Origin: a bacterium
Lineage (GTDB): Bacteria > Bacteroidota > Bacteroidia > NS11-12g > UBA9320
Direction: 5' to 3'
NCBI GenBank assembly: GCA_018223105.1
Contig: JAAEYY010000010.1
Span: 48,935-112,934, forward strand
Length of the DNA: 64,000 bases
Part shown: positions 16,638 through 25,347 of the stretch, in pieces
How positions within the stretch are numbered: position 1 is the first letter of the stretch
Layout of the letters: each line of letters opens with the position of its first letter
The notes under the pieces: generated by a model
Database searches by the model: none
What the model saw: only the letters and a program-made list of their open reading frames with translations
What the model was told of the DNA's origin: nothing
Position numbers and translations under genes: made by a program

Positions 16638-16671
16638 ATATCCTATTTTGGGTTATCCTGAACTAGGATAT
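16638..16671. promoter_or_regulatory. Controller operator: inverted repeat ATATCCTA...TAGGATAT
   Basis: ATATCCTA (16638-16645) and TAGGATAT (16664-16671) are a perfect inverted pair; a third half-site ATCCT (16655-16659) forms a tighter dyad ATCCT-GAACT-AGGAT with 16665-16669. The site lies between the divergent methylase and regulator genes and ends 11 nt before the regulator start. Such arrays of half-sites are typical of restriction-modification controller proteins that autoregulate. Binding by the XRE protein is inference. Confidence 0.6.
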
Positions 16672-16682
16672 ATTTTGGTGGC

Positions 16683-16934
16683 TTGAAAAAGACTATTCAT
16701 AGTAGAGAATACAGAGTTCTACTTGAAACCCTTTACAGTTTAAGGGTTGGCAACAACTTACTTCAATCTCAACTAGCAGAGAAACTAGATGTTCCACAAT
16801 CATTTATAAGTAAAATAGAAAGTGGCGAGAGACGAATTGATGTAGTTGAATTAAAGGAAATAGTTGAATCTATGAAAACCAGTTTACCCGAATTCATTAA
16901 AGAGTACATAAAAAGATTGGATGCTACCGAATGA
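16683..16934 (+). CDS. XRE-family HTH protein, restriction-modification controller-like
   Basis: 83 residues. A helix-turn-helix is plain at about residues 22-62: [29 protein letters not shown]. The start is TTG at 16683; in-frame TGA at 16659 limits alternatives and no ATG is closer. Size, position between methylase and nuclease genes, overlap with the nuclease gene by 14 nt, and the adjacent dyad operator all fit a C protein that times nuclease expression after methylation. Binding to that operator has not been shown. Confidence 0.75.
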   Translation: MKKTIHSREYRVLLETLYSLRVGNNLLQSQLAEKLDVPQSFISKIESGERRIDVVELKEIVESMKTSLPEFIKEYIKRLDATE

Positions 16935-17787
16935 CAAATACAAAGAACTTGGCTTAGAGTTTTGGGCAAATATCAAATTGCTTAACCAGAGATTGGGTTA
17001 TGCAGAAAGAAGAACTAGTAAGAATCCTAATCCCGGCTTTGTAGTTCCTACTGTTGAGCAAATTCTTCAAGTTTTTAAAGACGAAGGGTTAAATCCTGAA
17101 AGACTTGTAAATGATAATGAACTGACTGAGTTAGGCCTCCTTCTCCAAGAATATATGCAATACAGGGGTGATGTTTTGACCAACGACGTTGAACCAAACC
17201 TCATGAATAAGGATCAAGCTAAAGACCTATTTGAGACCAAAAGAGCAGAGTTAAACCCAAATTGTCCACTACCAATGAATAAGCAAAAGGGAGAAAAACG
17301 AGATCACGCTTTTTTAACTGGATTAGTCAACATGCTAGTTGAAGCAAACAAAGGAAATTGTGATTGTGACTATGACCCAAGAGAATTAACTGCGTTGACA
17401 ATTGACAAATTCCCTGTAAGAACTCTATCTAGGCGAGTTGACGGAGCATTCCCAAATATTGTTGATCCAAAAGCAATTTGGGAAATTAAAGAATACTACT
17501 ACACAACAACATTCGGAAGTCGGGTTGCAGACGGAGTTTATGAAACTCAATTAGACGGATGGGAACTTTGGGAAGCAAAGACTAATCTTGGAAGGGAAAT
17601 CAATCATTATTTGATAGTTGACGATTATTTCACTTGGTGGACGTGTGGTCGCTCTTATCTCTGTCGCCTTTTAGATTCAATGCACATGGGGCTAGTTACT
17701 GAAGTGATTTTTGGGAAAGAAGTCACAAGGAGGATTCCCGCTTTAGTTAAAGAATGGACGGAGTGTGAAAATTGTCAAGATAAATAA
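16921..17787 (+). CDS. Putative type II restriction endonuclease (PD-(D/E)XK)
   Basis: 288 residues, no named family recognised. Near the middle, [20 protein letters not shown] then [12 protein letters not shown] gives Asp174 (or Asp182), Glu188 and Lys190 in the spacing of a PD-(D/E)XK nuclease core, and [17 protein letters not shown] follows. The last third has Trp/Cys motifs ([20 protein letters not shown]). Its place after a controller gene and divergent from a D12 methylase is the main support for restriction activity; the recognition sequence should equal that of the methylase. Confidence 0.65.
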   Translation: MLPNDKYKELGLEFWANIKLLNQRLGYAERRTSKNPNPGFVVPTVEQILQVFKDEGLNPERLVNDNELTELGLLLQEYMQYRGDVLTNDVEPNLMNKDQAKDLFETKRAELNPNCPLPMNKQKGEKRDHAFLTGLVNMLVEANKGNCDCDYDPRELTALTIDKFPVRTLSRRVDGAFPNIVDPKAIWEIKEYYYTTTFGSRVADGVYETQLDGWELWEAKTNLGREINHYLIVDDYFTWWTCGRSYLCRLLDSMHMGLVTEVIFGKEVTRRIPALVKEWTECENCQDK

Positions 17788-17894
17788 ACGGTAGTTGATG
17801 AATCCTAATCTACCACTTATGTAATCGACATATCTTTATGTACTTGGAATAAGTAAAAGTTCATTAAGTTCGTTTATGTGATTAATGATGATTT

Positions 17895-18293
17895 ATGCAA
17901 AAAAACAATATTGAAAATATAGTATCTGTAATTTCAGGAGACTCTGATATTAACTCAATTATTGTAAAAGGTCATTTACTGTCAAGGGAGTATATAATGA
18001 AATATGTTAGAAATAATAACAGCCTTCTCGCATCTAAAACAAAAAAATTGGATTTTGAAACACTGTTAGCAATGGCAAGAACCGCGGGGGTAGAGAATTC
18101 TCTTATTTATAGGTTAGATGTAGTGTTTAAACTTTATAACTCATGTCATTCTCTTGATAATAGTAAAAAACTTGAATTCAACATATTAATTGAGTGTAAT
18201 ATCCGAAAACTAGGCTCGAATTCAATAACCGATGACATTACCAATTATATTGCACACAATATATACGAACTCCAGCTACTTTGTAATAGGTAG
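17895..18293 (+). CDS. Hypothetical protein
   Basis: 132 residues, predicted mostly helical and soluble, with no motif I can name. The C-terminus NIYELQLLCNR overlaps the convergent histidine-kinase gene tail by 18 nt. It may belong to the preceding accessory patch. No clear promoter box is seen; a GTTCGTTTATGTG stretch lies upstream. Reality rests on length and codon pattern only. Confidence 0.5.
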   Translation: MQKNNIENIVSVISGDSDINSIIVKGHLLSREYIMKYVRNNNSLLASKTKKLDFETLLAMARTAGVENSLIYRLDVVFKLYNSCHSLDNSKKLEFNILIECNIRKLGSNSITDDITNYIAHNIYELQLLCNR

Positions 18294-20372
18294 TTCAATT
18301 CTGAACAGCGAACCTTCTCCTTCTTTAGATTCAAAGTTTATTACGCCATTGTGATCTTCAATAATTGCATAAGATATTGATAGGCCTAATCCTGTTCCTT
18401 TGCCTACTGGCTTAGATGTATAAAAAGGCTCAAAAACTTTCGACTGAATATTTTCTGGAATCCCATTGCCATTATCTCGCACTTTTATAACTATACAATC
18501 ATCCTCTAGAATCGAGGAAACGTCTATTTCTGCTTTAGAAATGTCTGATGAATGCCTGTCTTCTACCGCATGAATAGCATTATTTAGAAGATTTAGAAAT
18601 ACTTGATTCAATTTACCTAGTTGACATTGAATATCCGGAATATTTTCGTCTAAACTCAGATTTACTTTTATTGAGTTCAACTCATTTTTAAGTATAGCTA
18701 ATGTAGATTTCAGTCCTTTGTTAATATTAGCTTGTTGACTAGCACCAGAATCACTTCTACTGAATGTTCTTAACCCTTCAACTATATTATATGTTCTTTT
18801 AGCACCTTCCTCAATTCCATCAATTAATTCATCAGTTTCTTTTAGTGTGTAGTCCAGTTCAATTTCATCCTCGTAAGCTTCAATTTTCTTCATTTCAGAC
18901 TCTTGATCTTCAACACTTGGTAAAGCTTTATATCGACTCAATAGTTCACTTATTATCTCAATATTCTCGCGTAATGGTATGACATTCGCAGTGACATAAT
19001 TAATAGGATTATTAATTTCATGGGCTATACCAGCGGTAAGAACACCCAGACTTGCCATTTTCTCAGATTCAATTAATTTCACTTGTGCTTTTTTCAAGTC
19101 TTCCAGAGTTTTCTCTAGCTCTTCCGTTCTCTGCTTTACCTTTTCTTCCAAAATCACATTTTGATTTTTTATTAGGTTCTCATTTCGTGCTAACTCTTCT
19201 ATAACCCGCTCTTGAGCTTCATCAGTTTCTTTGCGAAGGGTATTTATTCTATCAGCTAATGCCACTGAAATTAGAATTGTTTCAACAGCAATCCCAATAG
19301 GTAAACTGAATATCGATAGGTTGTTCGTAGGGATTATTCCTGAGTCTTTCATTACATAAAAAATTAAGCCTACAATTAATAAAGACCATGAAAGAAGATA
19401 TATTTTGGCACTCCTTACTCCTTTAAGTGAAAGCAGTAAACTTGTAAGTAATATTACCATTGCACCATACAATCCTGAAAGTTGTATCAGTTGATAAGAT
19501 ATGTTAAGCAAACCTAAAAAATAGGTGACTGCTACTATAGAATATAAGAAGATTAGAATAATGTATAAGATGTAATAAATCTTCTTCAACCGTTCTCTAA
19601 TTTTAAGAAAATTTAGGGCAAATAGTGCACCGAGAATTCCACTAAAGGAAGAGCCAAGGAACATGAAATGATTTGACCATACAGGCCTTATACCTAGCAG
19701 ATAATAATCAATACCTAGAAAACTGAATTGAGCTAATCCAATGAAAAGTATGTAACCTAAATAGTACCAGTAGTTTCTGTCATGAGTATAAAATGCAAGT
19801 ACTAGGTTATATAGGAGCATACATAACATAATACCTGCAAACGCTCCCAGAAAAATATTTCTGATAGAAATAAAACTACTATAAGACTCTTCCTCTGCTA
19901 TTATTAACGGAACTACATAGAATGTCTTAGTACTAACTTTGATAAATACATCAATTTCATCTTTGCCATTAAAATCTATATCAAAAGTTGGATAAGGGTC
20001 TTTATCTGATCTTCGCTCTTTACTTATGTATTTTCCACTAATTTGTTTCACTAATTCTCCTCTGGATTTAGTATAGGCACTAATTGAATCAAAATAAGGT
20101 ATTGGTGAGTAAAGCTTGTAATGATTTGTCTCAAAAGGTTTTATCAACTTGAACTTTATAAGAACTGAACTGTCACGAGGACCAAGGTCAATTACTGTTG
20201 ATTCTATCTTTGTAAACTTCAGATTATCAGATGCTTGGTCTTTGAGACTATAGTCATGCGGGATAAGGCTATAAGAAACAGACTTCCCATCAATTTGAAT
20301 TGTACGGTCAATGTTCTGAGCAAACAAATGACTTGACAGGACGATCATTAGGGTTAGTAAAACTGATTTCAT
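18276..20372 (-). CDS. 7TMR-DISM sensor histidine kinase
   Basis: 698 residues. Signal peptide (1-19), a periplasmic 7TMR-DISM extracellular beta domain (about 25-165), seven membrane helices (about 170-375), a coiled coil (about 380-435), the phospho-acceptor H-box with His451 in LGVLTAGIAHEINNPINYV, and a HATPase with NQVFLNLLNNAIHA (N box), VRDNGNGIP (G1) and [11 protein letters not shown] (G2). The cognate regulator is not adjacent on the same strand; a receiver-only protein is encoded divergently at 22234. Its start overlaps the stop of the upstream acyltransferase-like gene by 4 nt, so the two form an operon with the ThiF-like gene. Confidence 0.88.
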   Translation of the reverse strand: MKSVLLTLMIVLSSHLFAQNIDRTIQIDGKSVSYSLIPHDYSLKDQASDNLKFTKIESTVIDLGPRDSSVLIKFKLIKPFETNHYKLYSPIPYFDSISAYTKSRGELVKQISGKYISKERRSDKDPYPTFDIDFNGKDEIDVFIKVSTKTFYVVPLIIAEEESYSSFISIRNIFLGAFAGIMLCMLLYNLVLAFYTHDRNYWYYLGYILFIGLAQFSFLGIDYYLLGIRPVWSNHFMFLGSSFSGILGALFALNFLKIRERLKKIYYILYIILIFLYSIVAVTYFLGLLNISYQLIQLSGLYGAMVILLTSLLLSLKGVRSAKIYLLSWSLLIVGLIFYVMKDSGIIPTNNLSIFSLPIGIAVETILISVALADRINTLRKETDEAQERVIEELARNENLIKNQNVILEEKVKQRTEELEKTLEDLKKAQVKLIESEKMASLGVLTAGIAHEINNPINYVTANVIPLRENIEIISELLSRYKALPSVEDQESEMKKIEAYEDEIELDYTLKETDELIDGIEEGAKRTYNIVEGLRTFSRSDSGASQQANINKGLKSTLAILKNELNSIKVNLSLDENIPDIQCQLGKLNQVFLNLLNNAIHAVEDRHSSDISKAEIDVSSILEDDCIVIKVRDNGNGIPENIQSKVFEPFYTSKPVGKGTGLGLSISYAIIEDHNGVINFESKEGEGSLFRIELPITK

Positions 20373-21076
20373 ATCAAATTTTTATAATGAATTAAAACAC
20401 CACCACGTTTATTTTTTTCAATTTTCGTTTGATTAAAGTTAGCTCTTAAGGTTAGCATCGAGTTTCTAGCATAGATTGTAGCATACTTTAGAGTCAATAA
20501 ATCTTCGTGTATCCATAATGCGGAATGGAACCTTTCCACGGGGTATTTGAAAATTCCCTCATTTCCAATTTCTGTAACCATTCTAAGTCCAAGCTCTCTA
20601 GGTATTCTGTATGTGTATACGCCATTAAAGCTCAAAACAGCATCAATCCCCAGTAATGGGGCTAAAGCAATACTTGCTCTACAGAGAAAGATGGAAATTT
20701 CATGCCCCGCTACTTCTCTTGAATTCCATAGACCACATGCTTCATAAATATTAGTATAATTTAGGGAGTCAAGATAATTGCTAACAATCTGCTTTTCAGA
20801 TTTTAGAGCCTTTTCTAATGGCAAGTCTTTATCATGAACTTTCTTTTCAAATCGAATACCACCAACAGGTACGTTGTTTTTTAGAGCAATAAATGCGTAA
20901 GCATCTTCTTGTTTAATCCAATAATCTTCTTTGGAGGTTAAATGTCCAAGACCGTGTTCTTCCAACACTTTTTGATGCCCATCAACAAATTTCTCGCAAA
21001 ATTCAGGATGTTCTATTGGTCTGAATGCAATTATCTCACACTCTAATGCTGTTTTTGATTTATTCTCTTTAGTCAT
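20369..21076 (-). CDS. Putative GNAT-fold acyltransferase, LuxI/FeeM-like
   Basis: 235 residues, no signal peptide. The middle reads AYAFIALKNNVPVGGIRFEK then KVHDKDLPLEKAL, which resembles the conserved strand-Arg and LPLE segment of autoinducer synthases and N-acyl amino acid synthases (FeeM). These enzymes acylate an amino acid or homoserine with a fatty acyl group from acyl carrier protein. The match is by eye and weak; an ordinary GNAT acetyltransferase is the alternative. It lies between a ThiF-like gene (9 bp upstream) and the sensor kinase (4-nt overlap). Confidence 0.5.
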   Translation of the reverse strand: MTKENKSKTALECEIIAFRPIEHPEFCEKFVDGHQKVLEEHGLGHLTSKEDYWIKQEDAYAFIALKNNVPVGGIRFEKKVHDKDLPLEKALKSEKQIVSNYLDSLNYTNIYEACGLWNSREVAGHEISIFLCRASIALAPLLGIDAVLSFNGVYTYRIPRELGLRMVTEIGNEGIFKYPVERFHSALWIHEDLLTLKYATIYARNSMLTLRANFNQTKIEKNKRGGVLIHYKNLI

Positions 21077-21085
21077 TAATTACCT

Positions 21086-22141
21086 TCAACTCAATTGAAT
21101 AAAACAACCAGATTCTATATCACCTTTAAATAAAATGTTCTGAATGTAATTAGAGACAAATCCTGCCCCCAAATAAATCTCCGAAGCCAGTTGTGGCCAG
21201 CTACGGGTTTGGGTACCAAAGCCCGGCATGGAGCGTTTCATGCCCTCTGAAACAGCATCTATATCAATAATTTGTGAGAGAAATTGTACTTTTTCTTCCA
21301 TGGTTAAATCTCGTTTTATATCAGTGTAGTTTGTCACTTTACCGTGGAAGATGGGTCGGTTAGGCTCCAGATCAAAGCGTTCAATATCAATCTGGCAGCG
21401 ATCATTGGTTTCCATAATCACCGGTATACCCAGCTTTCGGCAAGCTAAACGCGACTGAATTTTAATGTAAATATCGTCGCATTCTTCTACAAAAATATCC
21501 AACTTTCTCCCATCGTCTAAAAACTGATCAATATTATCATCAGTTAGGCCTTCGGTGAAGCACTTTACTTCCAAATAGGGATCCAGCTCTGCTATAGCTC
21601 GCGCAGCAGAAATACTTTTATTCTGTCCCAGTTCCTGCAAGCCCCCCGTAATGCGGTTGAGGTTGGAGAGTTCTATACTGTCAAAATCGGCCAAATAAAA
21701 ACTGCCGGCTATTCTTTCTGTGGCCAGGCAGAGTGCAACGGCGCGTCCTACCGAGAGTCCTACAATGCCCACCCGCTTTTTGCGCAATTCTGCCTGCTCT
21801 TCCCGGGTAATTTTCTCGCGGTTTCTATTGGTACGTACCTCTATAAATTCTTCCTCAGTAAGAATGTGAACTAAGCGCTCAGCCCAGGGATAATACACCC
21901 AATTGCCGATGTCTTTTCCCTCCTCCTCACATTTTTGTTTATATCTTTCCAACTCATTTTCTTCTTTGAGTTGTTTCGCAGATTTTTGTGGATTTCGGCA
22001 GAGTAATAGCTCTGTAATTTGATCCTCGAGCAGATCTAATACCTGTACATTATCCGCCGCCCTCAATACCTTTAACCGCTCCCTATCCTCCGGTACAGAA
22101 GGCTTAAGCAGTTCGGGTCTGTACACCTCAGTTCTATTCAT
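21086..22141 (-). CDS. ThiF/MoeB (E1-like) adenylyltransferase family protein
   Basis: 351 residues. A charged helical N-terminal region (1-110) precedes a Rossmann-type E1 domain: KKRVGIVGLSVGRAVALCLA (about 121-140; the nucleotide loop is GLSVG and not GxGGxG), YLADFDSIELSNLNRI with the conserved Asp and Arg, and FVEECDDIYIK. No CxxC zinc knuckles are visible. The layout recalls the Rv1355c/MoeY-like group, where this part is often fused to a nitroreductase; here there is none. Such domains activate a carboxylate by AMP transfer. It heads the operon with the acyltransferase-like and kinase genes. Confidence 0.75.
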   Translation of the reverse strand: MNRTEVYRPELLKPSVPEDRERLKVLRAADNVQVLDLLEDQITELLLCRNPQKSAKQLKEENELERYKQKCEEEGKDIGNWVYYPWAERLVHILTEEEFIEVRTNRNREKITREEQAELRKKRVGIVGLSVGRAVALCLATERIAGSFYLADFDSIELSNLNRITGGLQELGQNKSISAARAIAELDPYLEVKCFTEGLTDDNIDQFLDDGRKLDIFVEECDDIYIKIQSRLACRKLGIPVIMETNDRCQIDIERFDLEPNRPIFHGKVTNYTDIKRDLTMEEKVQFLSQIIDIDAVSEGMKRSMPGFGTQTRSWPQLASEIYLGAGFVSNYIQNILFKGDIESGCFIQLS

Positions 22142-22178
22142 TCAGGTTCCAAATCTGTACAGAAAAGTTGAAATAAAA

Positions 22179-22208
22179 TTTGTTTTGAAATAAAAGTTAT
22201 TAACTTTG
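22179..22208 (+). promoter_or_regulatory. Promoter of the receiver-domain gene
   Basis: TTTG at 22179-22182 and TAACTTTG at 22201-22208, spaced 18 bases, match the Bacteroidota consensus. The ATG lies 25 nt downstream. The region between it and the ThiF-like gene start (22141) is shared. Confidence 0.65.
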
Positions 22209-22233
22209 TAATACTACTACAATTACATTAACC

Positions 22234-22701
22234 ATGGAACAATCTAAAAAAATCTCCGTGCTTTATGTGGATGATGAAACACCAAATCTCTCCGCTTTTA
22301 AAGCCAACTTTCGCAAGCAATTCAATGTACATCTTGCAGAGTCTGTAAACCAGGCCCTTGAAATTATGTCTGAAAACGAAGTGGATGTTGTTATTACAGA
22401 CCATATGATGCCGGGTCGCTCAGGTGTAGACTTATTAGAACAGTTAAAGGAAACTGATCCTTATATCTGTCGTATCCTCATTACCGGTTGCTCAGACATC
22501 AACATCGTAATCGAAGCCATTAACCGAGGTGAAGTATTCCGTTTTTTAACCAAACCATGGGTAAAAGACGTACTTGCAAGCACCATACAGAGTGGTTACG
22601 AAAACATGCAGGAAAAGAAGAAAGAGCAACGCCTAAACGACAAATTGCTGGAAACAAATCAGCAGTTGGAATTTATGCTTCGCCAGAAGTTGATTAGCTA
22701 A
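22234..22701 (+). CDS. Receiver-only response regulator
   Basis: 155 residues: one receiver domain (1-120) with Asp13/Asp14, phospho-acceptor Asp56 (VVITDHMMPGRSG) and Lys107 (FLTKPW), followed by a 35-residue coiled-coil tail without DNA-binding or enzymatic domain. The words RILITGCSDINIVIEAINRG are typical of receivers found with RpfG-type proteins. It is divergent from the ThiF-acyltransferase-kinase operon and is a plausible partner of that kinase. How it passes on a signal is unknown. Confidence 0.85.
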   Translation: MEQSKKISVLYVDDETPNLSAFKANFRKQFNVHLAESVNQALEIMSENEVDVVITDHMMPGRSGVDLLEQLKETDPYICRILITGCSDINIVIEAINRGEVFRFLTKPWVKDVLASTIQSGYENMQEKKKEQRLNDKLLETNQQLEFMLRQKLIS

Positions 22702-22713
22702 GTGCTTTTTCAA

Positions 22714-22721
22714 TACCTTTG
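22714..22721 (+). promoter_or_regulatory. -7 box of pdxA
   Basis: TACCTTTG fits TAnnTTTG, with a possible -33 TTG at 22690-22692. Only 6 nt separate it from the ATG at 22728. This box also argues against the TTG at 22719 as start, since that codon overlaps the box. Confidence 0.6.
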
Positions 22722-22727
22722 CTACCC

Positions 22728-23801
22728 ATGACAGAAAAACTCAGGGTAGGAATAACCGTTGGTGATTTCAATGGAATTGGTCCCGAGCTGATATTAAAAA
22801 CAGTATCGCATGAGACCGTATTGAACTATTGCACCCCTGTTATCTATGCCAGTCCTTATATATTTAAATTTTACACTCAACATTTAGAGCATCGCGCCCT
22901 CGATTTTAATGTAGTACGTAAAGCCGATGATCTCAAAGACAATGTAATAAACCTGAGAAACTGCACCAAAGAACGTTTGGAGATTACGCCGGGTGAACCC
23001 TCAGCGCAGGCGGGTAAAGTGGCTTTAGAGGCCCTGGACCTAGCCATAGAAGACATAAAAAACGGACTGATTCAAAACTTACTTACCGCTCCAATAGATA
23101 AAAGCACCGTAGCCGAGAATCTCGAAAATTTCTCTGGACATACCGGATATCTCGCCGAGAAACTGGAGTCGGAAGTACTCATGATCTTAATGAACGAAGG
23201 CCTTAAAGTAGCTATGGTTACGGGTCATACTGCTCTTGAAGAAGTAAGTGCCGGAATTACGCAAGAAAAAATCGTACACAGCCTTAAGAAACTCAACGAA
23301 AGCTTAATTACTGATTTTGGTATTCGCAAACCAAAAATTGCGGTATTGGGATTAAACCCTCATTCGGGAGATCGCGGTTTAATGGGCAATCAAGAAGGGG
23401 AATTGATCTCTCCTGCCATAACAGAAGCCCAAGAAGCCGGCATTTTAGCGGTTGGACCCTATGCTCCGGATGGCTTTTTCGGCTCGGCGGTACGTAAAGA
23501 ATTCGATGCCGTTTTAGGCATGTATCACGATCAGGTACTCATCCCGTTTAAGCAATTGGCTTTTTCAGACGGCATAAATTATACAGCCGGTTTGCCAATG
23601 GTAAGAACCTCGCCGGATCACGGAACGGCTTATGACATAGCCGGAAAAGGAGTAGCCGATATTTCTTCTTTTGTAAATGCCCTGTTTGAGATCAATAAAA
23701 TTCACAGAAACCGTTTGGAATACTACGGTGGAAGAGAGTTTTTGCCTTTTAGAGAGCACAGAAGAGAGAAATTCAGCATCGGGGTTCCCGATTTAAACTA
23801 G
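22728..23801 (+). CDS. pdxA: 4-hydroxythreonine-4-phosphate dehydrogenase
   Basis: 357 residues. PdxA oxidises 4-phosphohydroxy-L-threonine in the DXP-dependent route to pyridoxal phosphate. Visible motifs: VGITVGDFNGIGPELILK at the start, APIDKSTV, the metal-binding histidine in FSGHTGYLAEK, MVTGHTALEEV, GLNPHSGDRGLMGNQE and MYHDQVLIPFKQLAF. Length is usual. It has its own promoter and is probably monocistronic. The PLP it helps make is used by the racemase and desulfhydrase encoded earlier in the window. Confidence 0.93.
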   Translation: MTEKLRVGITVGDFNGIGPELILKTVSHETVLNYCTPVIYASPYIFKFYTQHLEHRALDFNVVRKADDLKDNVINLRNCTKERLEITPGEPSAQAGKVALEALDLAIEDIKNGLIQNLLTAPIDKSTVAENLENFSGHTGYLAEKLESEVLMILMNEGLKVAMVTGHTALEEVSAGITQEKIVHSLKKLNESLITDFGIRKPKIAVLGLNPHSGDRGLMGNQEGELISPAITEAQEAGILAVGPYAPDGFFGSAVRKEFDAVLGMYHDQVLIPFKQLAFSDGINYTAGLPMVRTSPDHGTAYDIAGKGVADISSFVNALFEINKIHRNRLEYYGGREFLPFREHRREKFSIGVPDLN

Positions 23802-23940
23802 CAGAGGCTTAGCACCTTAGATGATATTTCCGGCAAATCGTAAGAAAACCTTCTAAAATCCTTAGATTTGAGGATACAGGCGTTTTATTGAAAATGTGCT
23901 TGGAAACAAGCATAAGGTTTTGTAGTGATAGTACAAAACA

Positions 23941-25347
23941 ATGAAGGGAAGTGCACCTTACAAAGAACTCATAGATGATATCCACGGCGTTATTGTCTTT
24001 TTGGTAGAGCCTGATGAATTTGGGGTCTGGAGGATACAGCATGCTTCAAAGCAAGTAGAGGTAGTAACAGATTGTTCGGTAGATCAAATTGTGGGCAAGA
24101 AACCACTGGATCTTTATCCTGTTCCTATTCAGCACTTAGACCAGGTTCAACACTTACAAGAGTCCTGGGATCGCTGCATTCAAAGCAAAAAACCTTTAAT
24201 TTTTTCCGAAAACCTTACTTTCAGCAATAATAAAAGCGAAACCTGGTGGCAGTCTACCTTAAACCCTATTTTAAATGAGGAGGGTGAGGTGGTCCGCATC
24301 ATTTATTGCGCCATAAACATCACAGAACAACGAAAGATTGAGCAATTATTAAGGCAAAGCGAACAGAAGTTCAAAACCATAGTGAATGATCAAACGGAAA
24401 TGATTGTTCGTTGGCAGCCCGGTGGGATCCGAACTTTCGTAAACAAGGCCTACTGCAAAGAATTTGGTCTGAGTATGGAAGAAGCCATTGGAACTTCCTT
24501 TTACAAACAGGTGAATGAAGAATATTTAGACTTAGTAAAAGAAAGGATTGAAAACTTGAGTCTGGAGCAGCCTGTTTCTACCGCATCGCATATGGTGAAA
24601 CTGGATGATGGTAGCAGGGTGTGGCAGGAGTGGACAGATAGAGCGTTTTTTGATGAGGATGGAGAAGTGATAGATTATCAAAGTACCGGAAGGAATATTA
24701 CGGATATGGTGGTCCAAAATCAAAAGACACTGGAACAGGTTTATGAATCCGTAGAGTCTGAAAGAAGCAGAATTGCTGCGGACATTCATGATGGATTAGG
24801 TCAGAAGCTTACTGCAGCGCTCTTTACTGCCCGCTCTTTATTTCTCAATGAGCAAAGTAAACAAGGCTTAAAGGAAGAACTTGTTGAGATATTGAAAGAA
24901 GCATTAGACGAGTCTAGAACCATTGCGAGGAGCATGATTCCCAAGAGTGTGGAAGAGTTTGGACTAGAAGCCTCGCTTCGCGATTTAATGTCGCATACAG
25001 AAATGAGCACCGGCATAAAAACAGAGGTTGAGATTAAGACTAAGAATCAGCGCCTACCGATAATGTTTGAAAAGCATTTGTTTAGGATAGCACAAGAAGC
25101 GGTGACCAATGCAATAAAGCATGCAGAGGCATCTACTTTAAGTATGAAGTTTAAAGAAGACGAGCATAGTTTATGGATGCAAGTGAAAGACGATGGTATT
25201 GGTATTGATATTGTGGGTAAGGAGGAGGAAACTACCCTGGGATTGCGCAGCATTGAAAACAGGATAAATTTACTTAATGGTAGTGTCAATATCTCCAGAA
25301 ATTCGCCGCAAGGCACAACCGTAGACGTTAAAGTTCCCTTAGAATGA
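23941..25347 (+). CDS. PAS-domain histidine kinase of the NarL-partner (HisKA_3) type
   Basis: 468 residues, no membrane segment, so cytoplasmic. Two PAS domains (about 8-130 and 140-258, the second ending RNITDM), then HisKA_3 with His283 in ESERSRIAADIHDGLGQKLT, and a HATPase: FRIAQEAVTNAIKHAEAS (N box), VKDDGIGID (G1), TTLGLRSIENRI (G2). Its last codons overlap the start of the NarL-type regulator by 4 nt. The two form a complete two-component pair; the signal is unknown. Confidence 0.9.
   Translation: MKGSAPYKELIDDIHGVIVFLVEPDEFGVWRIQHASKQVEVVTDCSVDQIVGKKPLDLYPVPIQHLDQVQHLQESWDRCIQSKKPLIFSENLTFSNNKSETWWQSTLNPILNEEGEVVRIIYCAINITEQRKIEQLLRQSEQKFKTIVNDQTEMIVRWQPGGIRTFVNKAYCKEFGLSMEEAIGTSFYKQVNEEYLDLVKERIENLSLEQPVSTASHMVKLDDGSRVWQEWTDRAFFDEDGEVIDYQSTGRNITDMVVQNQKTLEQVYESVESERSRIAADIHDGLGQKLTAALFTARSLFLNEQSKQGLKEELVEILKEALDESRTIARSMIPKSVEEFGLEASLRDLMSHTEMSTGIKTEVEIKTKNQRLPIMFEKHLFRIAQEAVTNAIKHAEASTLSMKFKEDEHSLWMQVKDDGIGIDIVGKEEETTLGLRSIENRINLLNGSVNISRNSPQGTTVDVKVPLE

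Noticed and set aside
12751..18300. Chromosomal integron with gene cassettes
   Set aside because: The inverted repeat and the GTTAGC words are suggestive, but there is no integrase, no canonical attC consensus and no array of similar sites, so I report the signals separately and do not claim an integron.
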